Shown here in pieces: positions 5,070 to 7,567 of a DNA stretch of 7,567 nucleotides; position 1 is the first letter of the stretch, and the number at the start of each line of letters is the position of its first letter. This DNA is from Clostridia bacterium. Lineage in GTDB: Bacteria > Bacillota > Clostridia > Oscillospirales > CAG-272. A program made the position numbers and the translations under genes. The notes beneath the pieces are model-generated. The model ran no database searches and was not told the origin of the DNA. It was given only the letters and a program-made list of their open reading frames with translations. The DNA lies in assembly GCA_017559555.1 (NCBI GenBank), contig JAFYRH010000220.1:1-7567 (forward strand). Reading direction: 5' to 3'.

Positions 5070-7567
5070 ACTCTTTACTTCAATGGAGCAACGAGCTGCA
5101 AGCAGTGATGTTTTGCCGTCGATGGTAATTTGCAACGAAATTCTTGCACTACCCTCGCTAATTGCTGTAACAACACCGTCTTGATCAACGGTTGCAACTC
5201 TGGGGTTACTACTCTTCCACTCAAAGCTATATCTTTCATCGTTGAGAGAAAGGTTCCAAGGATTGAGGTTGTAATTGAGTTTAACACGTTCGGAGGGATA
5301 GAAGGAAATACTGCAGTTACCGTCAAAGTAACCAAAGGAACCGGTTTCACCGATTTCGGAAGAATCGATATCGTTACTAAACGCAAACAACGTATCGTAA
5401 GAAACGAACTCCAAGGATTTGATCGGTACCTTGAGCGAAGAATTGGGATTATCCTTTTCTTCTTCGGTAACGGTAATGGTTATGGTTTTGTACAGCGGAA
5501 CCTCGGTCTTTTCATTGTTCAAGGTTACCCATTTACTACCCGTAACGCTAATGGTTGCGGTACCGGGCTTCAGGGTTTCGATTTGACCGCCCTTAATAGC
5601 AACAATGCTTTCGTCAGAGGATGCCCAAGTCAGGGTTCTGAGATAATCGCTTTCAATTGCCTCAGCACTATCCTTGTGGAAGAGGTGCTTGGTAAGGTCA
5701 ACAGTATCGTGGATAGGAAGTTCAAGTTCTGTGAATTCGAACTCGAGGTCGGTGCTATCGGTTTCGGGGAAAGGAATAAACGAAACGCCTGCATTGAGTG
5801 CGTAGTCGTCTACATAAATGGTAAGACCGTCGGGTTGTGCGGATTCTGCAATCAGATCAATGTAATCGGTGATTTCCAAGGTAACCTTGGTTACTTCACC
5901 AATGTTTTCTTGATAAACAGGAATTGCGAACTCTTCAAGAGAAGCATAGGTCTTAACGGTTTTGCCCTTAACATCTTCATATTCGTAGATGATTACGGGA
6001 CGGAGGGACATTGCATAATGGTTATCGTAAACCATAATATCTGCGTAGTATCTATTCTCTTTCAGGGTCTTATCGTACTCGGTTCTAAAGGTTGCATCAA
6101 CAACCGTGGGAGCCTCGTAGTCAACGGTAAAGGAGAAGGAATAGGTATCCATAGCGTTTCTTGTGCCGCTATCCCAGTCAAGCTTTGCGGTCATGGTAAC
6201 CTCAAACTTGGTGTTGTTAGCGCCAAAGTATTCGCCTGTTTGGTAATTGTACATCTTGAGGATTTCTTCATTTTCATCCTCAAATTTTGTGATGTAAGGA
6301 TATGCTGTGCCCTCGTAGTGAGCCTTATAGCAGTTGTACTGTGTTTGACTCCAAACAACCTCACCGGTTGTGGTATCGGTAATCGTAATATACATTTCCT
6401 TAGCACCACGCAACAAACCTGCGTAAACACCAAAGATACCGTTTATCGTCTCGTTGAAGTAAGAGATAGATGCATATTTTTCTGCACCGGGAATGGGAGT
6501 GTATTTGCTTTCGTCGATCTTATAGAGGAAGCTGCCAAGCGGGATAACGTAGTCGTAGTAGTAAGAACCAACGGGCATGGTAGCAAAGTAGTCAGCCTTG
6601 ATCTTATCATCGTCGTCGATTGCGTTGTTGTGAGCTTCGGTTTCTACTTCATAGAAATCCAAGTCGAAGATGGGTGCATCGCCCCAGTTGCCATAGAATG
6701 CAAGGAAAGGTGCGTTCAAATCAACGCCGTTTGCGTCAACGTTATCAAACTTAATGAAGCCTTCAACGTACATACCGTTTTCAAAGGTGGAATCGAGGTA
6801 TGCCTTGTCAGCATCGGAAAGAATCAATTTAACGGTAACGGTAGCAACCTTGCCGCCTGCAACGGTAACAACGCCGTTGTTATAGCTTACGCCATCACCG
6901 GTGGCGTTGTACTCTGCGGAGTTAGAAAGCAGATATGCCATTTCCGCTACGAATTCGGGGTCAGAAGTGGAAACACTTTCGGTCATAGTAACGTTTCCAA
7001 GTGTGTAGCTTACCGCTTCGCTGGAAAGGTTCTTGAGGTAAAGCGTCATTGTATAAACACCGGTGCGGTAGGGGTCGTCGCCAAGCTCGAGCTTGGGTTT
7101 GCCTGTGCCGTCAGCGTTCAAATGGAGATATGCGGAGGTAGTGGTAGACTTAACGATATCAGCAATACCTGCACCCTGCTTTCTGGGAGAGTAAGGATTG
7201 CCCTTCATATTGTTTGCAATGGTTGCGGTGGACATGCAAAGCTGTTCAACCAAATCGCGAACCTCGGTTGCGGAAAGCTCGGGGTACTTTTCCTTAACAT
7301 GTTGACGGATCAAAACGGTGATACCGCACATGTTGGGGGCTGCCATACTGGTTCCGCTGAGTTCTTCGTATCCGCCACCGGGAACTGCAGAATAAATATT
7401 ACCGCCGTGAGCAGTGATTTCAGGCTTGAGCTTGAGGTCAGGAGTGGGACCCCAAGAAGAGAAATCACTCATAAAGGGACCTGCTTCGTTGGAGAAATCA
7501 AATACTACCGTACCGGAAGTGAACACAGCCATTGCTTCACCCTCGTCCTTACCAATGGAGATGGCAG
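4824..7567 (-). CDS. Lactocepin/C5a-peptidase-like S8 serine protease, 3' part, with Fn3-like, Big_2-like and first LRR units
   Basis: The frame is open to the right edge, so the N-terminus, catalytic Asp and His and most of any PA domain lie outside; the ATG at 7532 is internal. Numbering from that Met, residues 1-25 match the end of a PA insert, followed by MSDFSSWGPTPDLKLKPEIT and the catalytic serine motif SGTSMAAPNMCG with Ser62 (codon 7349..7347). QGAGIADIVK near 119-128 closes the peptidase fold. Residues about 133-290 match the Fn3-like domain that follows S8 in C5a peptidase (GMYVEGFIKFDN, then APFLAFYGNWGDAPIFD). About 300-590 is beta-rich, with VDYEAPTV and DNHYAMSLRP as in lactocepin-type extensions. 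Two Big_2-like domains follow (5760-5466 with WASSDESIVAI and LKPGTATISVTG; 5428-5070 with WKSSNPRVATVDQDGVVTAI), then the first LRR unit from about 5066. It ends at the in-frame TAA in a repeat. Family members are secreted, cell-wall-associated endopeptidases that cut large proteins. Substrate is unknown. Confidence 0.9.
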   Translation of the reverse strand, partial: AISIGKDEGEAMAVFTSGTVVFDFSNEAGPFMSDFSSWGPTPDLKLKPEITAHGGNIYSAVPGGGYEELSGTSMAAPNMCGITVLIRQHVKEKYPELSATEVRDLVEQLCMSTATIANNMKGNPYSPRKQGAGIADIVKSTTTSAYLHLNADGTGKPKLELGDDPYRTGVYTMTLYLKNLSSEAVSYTLGNVTMTESVSTSDPEFVAEMAYLLSNSAEYNATGDGVSYNNGVVTVAGGKVATVTVKLILSDADKAYLDSTFENGMYVEGFIKFDNVDANGVDLNAPFLAFYGNWGDAPIFDLDFYEVETEAHNNAIDDDDKIKADYFATMPVGSYYYDYVIPLGSFLYKIDESKYTPIPGAEKYASISYFNETINGIFGVYAGLLRGAKEMYITITDTTTGEVVWSQTQYNCYKAHYEGTAYPYITKFEDENEEILKMYNYQTGEYFGANNTKFEVTMTAKLDWDSGTRNAMDTYSFSFTVDYEAPTVVDATFRTEYDKTLKENRYYADIMVYDNHYAMSLRPVIIYEYEDVKGKTVKTYASLEEFAIPVYQENIGEVTKVTLEITDYIDLIAESAQPDGLTIYVDDYALNAGVSFIPFPETDSTDLEFEFTELELPIHDTVDLTKHLFHKDSAEAIESDYLRTLTWASSDESIVAIKGGQIETLKPGTATISVTGSKWVTLNNEKTEVPLYKTITITVTEEEKDNPNSSLKVPIKSLEFVSYDTLFAFSNDIDSSEIGETGSFGYFDGNCSISFYPSERVKLNYNLNPWNLSLNDERYSFEWKSSNPRVATVDQDGVVTAISEGSARISLQITIDGKTSLLAARCSIEVKSEFVIENRKLVAYKGNGGDVVIPDDEGIYEIAAYAFSHFYLDNTKPGKNEDGEYDLDAKKDPLGNETITSIVVPDGVTTIAK

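Larger units (their letters stand above)
1539..7567 (-). pseudogene. Whole interrupted gene: membrane-anchored S8 protease with Ig-like and LRR domains
   Basis: Joining the pieces on both sides of the TAA at 4826..4824 gives one reading frame of 2008 codon positions in the window, with only that single stop. The order is S8 catalytic serine region, Fn3-like, beta-sandwich region, two Big_2-like domains, about 30 BspA-type repeats, helical stalk, transmembrane helix and cytoplasmic tail. As a truncated product the upstream part would keep the protease but lose its only visible anchor and nearly all repeats; the downstream part would have no signal peptide. Apart from the stop, nothing looks decayed: no frameshift, intact catalytic serine, intact repeats and a well-formed C-terminus. 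That favours a very recent mutation or a sequence error over an old pseudogene; programmed readthrough is possible but unsupported. Any promoter lies beyond the right edge. Confidence 0.6.

Noticed and set aside
1431..5108. Very long plus-strand open frame as a possible gene
   Set aside because: It is the exact antisense of a clear LRR gene, lacks a ribosome binding site, and its Cys-rich translation is the complement of the repeated AF codons.
7530..7532. ATG as the start of the protease gene
   Set aside because: The frame stays open to the window edge (reading ISIGKDEGEA before it), and the catalytic Asp and His regions must lie upstream, so this Met is internal.

Overview
The window reads as a stretch of Bacillota (Clostridia-type, probably gut-associated) chromosome or metagenome contig. 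Base composition is roughly balanced. The genes encode surface or exported proteins typical of uncultured gut Clostridia: a lactocepin/C5a-peptidase-like S8 protease, Treponema/BspA-type leucine-rich repeats, an InlB-type repeat lipoprotein and a family 5 peptide-binding lipoprotein. The taxon is an inference from protein style; no rRNA, tRNA or other marker is present.

All real genes lie on the minus strand and are transcribed from the right edge to the left. From 7567 down to 4824 is the 3' part of an S8 serine protease gene: the serine motif region, an Fn3-like domain, further beta-sandwich sequence, two Big_2-like domains and the first BspA-type repeats. At 4826..4824 there is an in-frame TAA. 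The same frame then continues without any shift from 4823 to 1539 with about 30 more repeats, a helical stalk, one transmembrane helix and an acidic tail. The two pieces are best read as one very large cell-surface protease-adhesin gene (at least 2007 residues in the window plus a missing N-terminus), broken by a nonsense mutation, an assembly or sequencing error, or, less likely, a recoding event.

One base after that gene's stop codon begins a 371-residue lipoprotein (1537..422) with two InlB/Flg_new-type repeats and a GLUG-like beta-helix segment. Its ribosome binding site lies inside the last codons of the upstream gene, so the two are probably translationally coupled. After a 35-base gap comes the start of an oligopeptide-binding lipoprotein (386 to the left edge, truncated). 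There is no visible terminator or promoter between the genes, so this looks like one operon.

A reasonable, unproven reading is that a membrane-anchored protease with a large ligand-binding repeat surface cuts host or dietary protein near the cell, a lipoprotein assists at the surface, and an Opp-type transporter takes up the peptides. There is no gene-free stretch longer than 300 bases. Very long plus-strand ORFs exist but are antisense shadows caused by codon choice.
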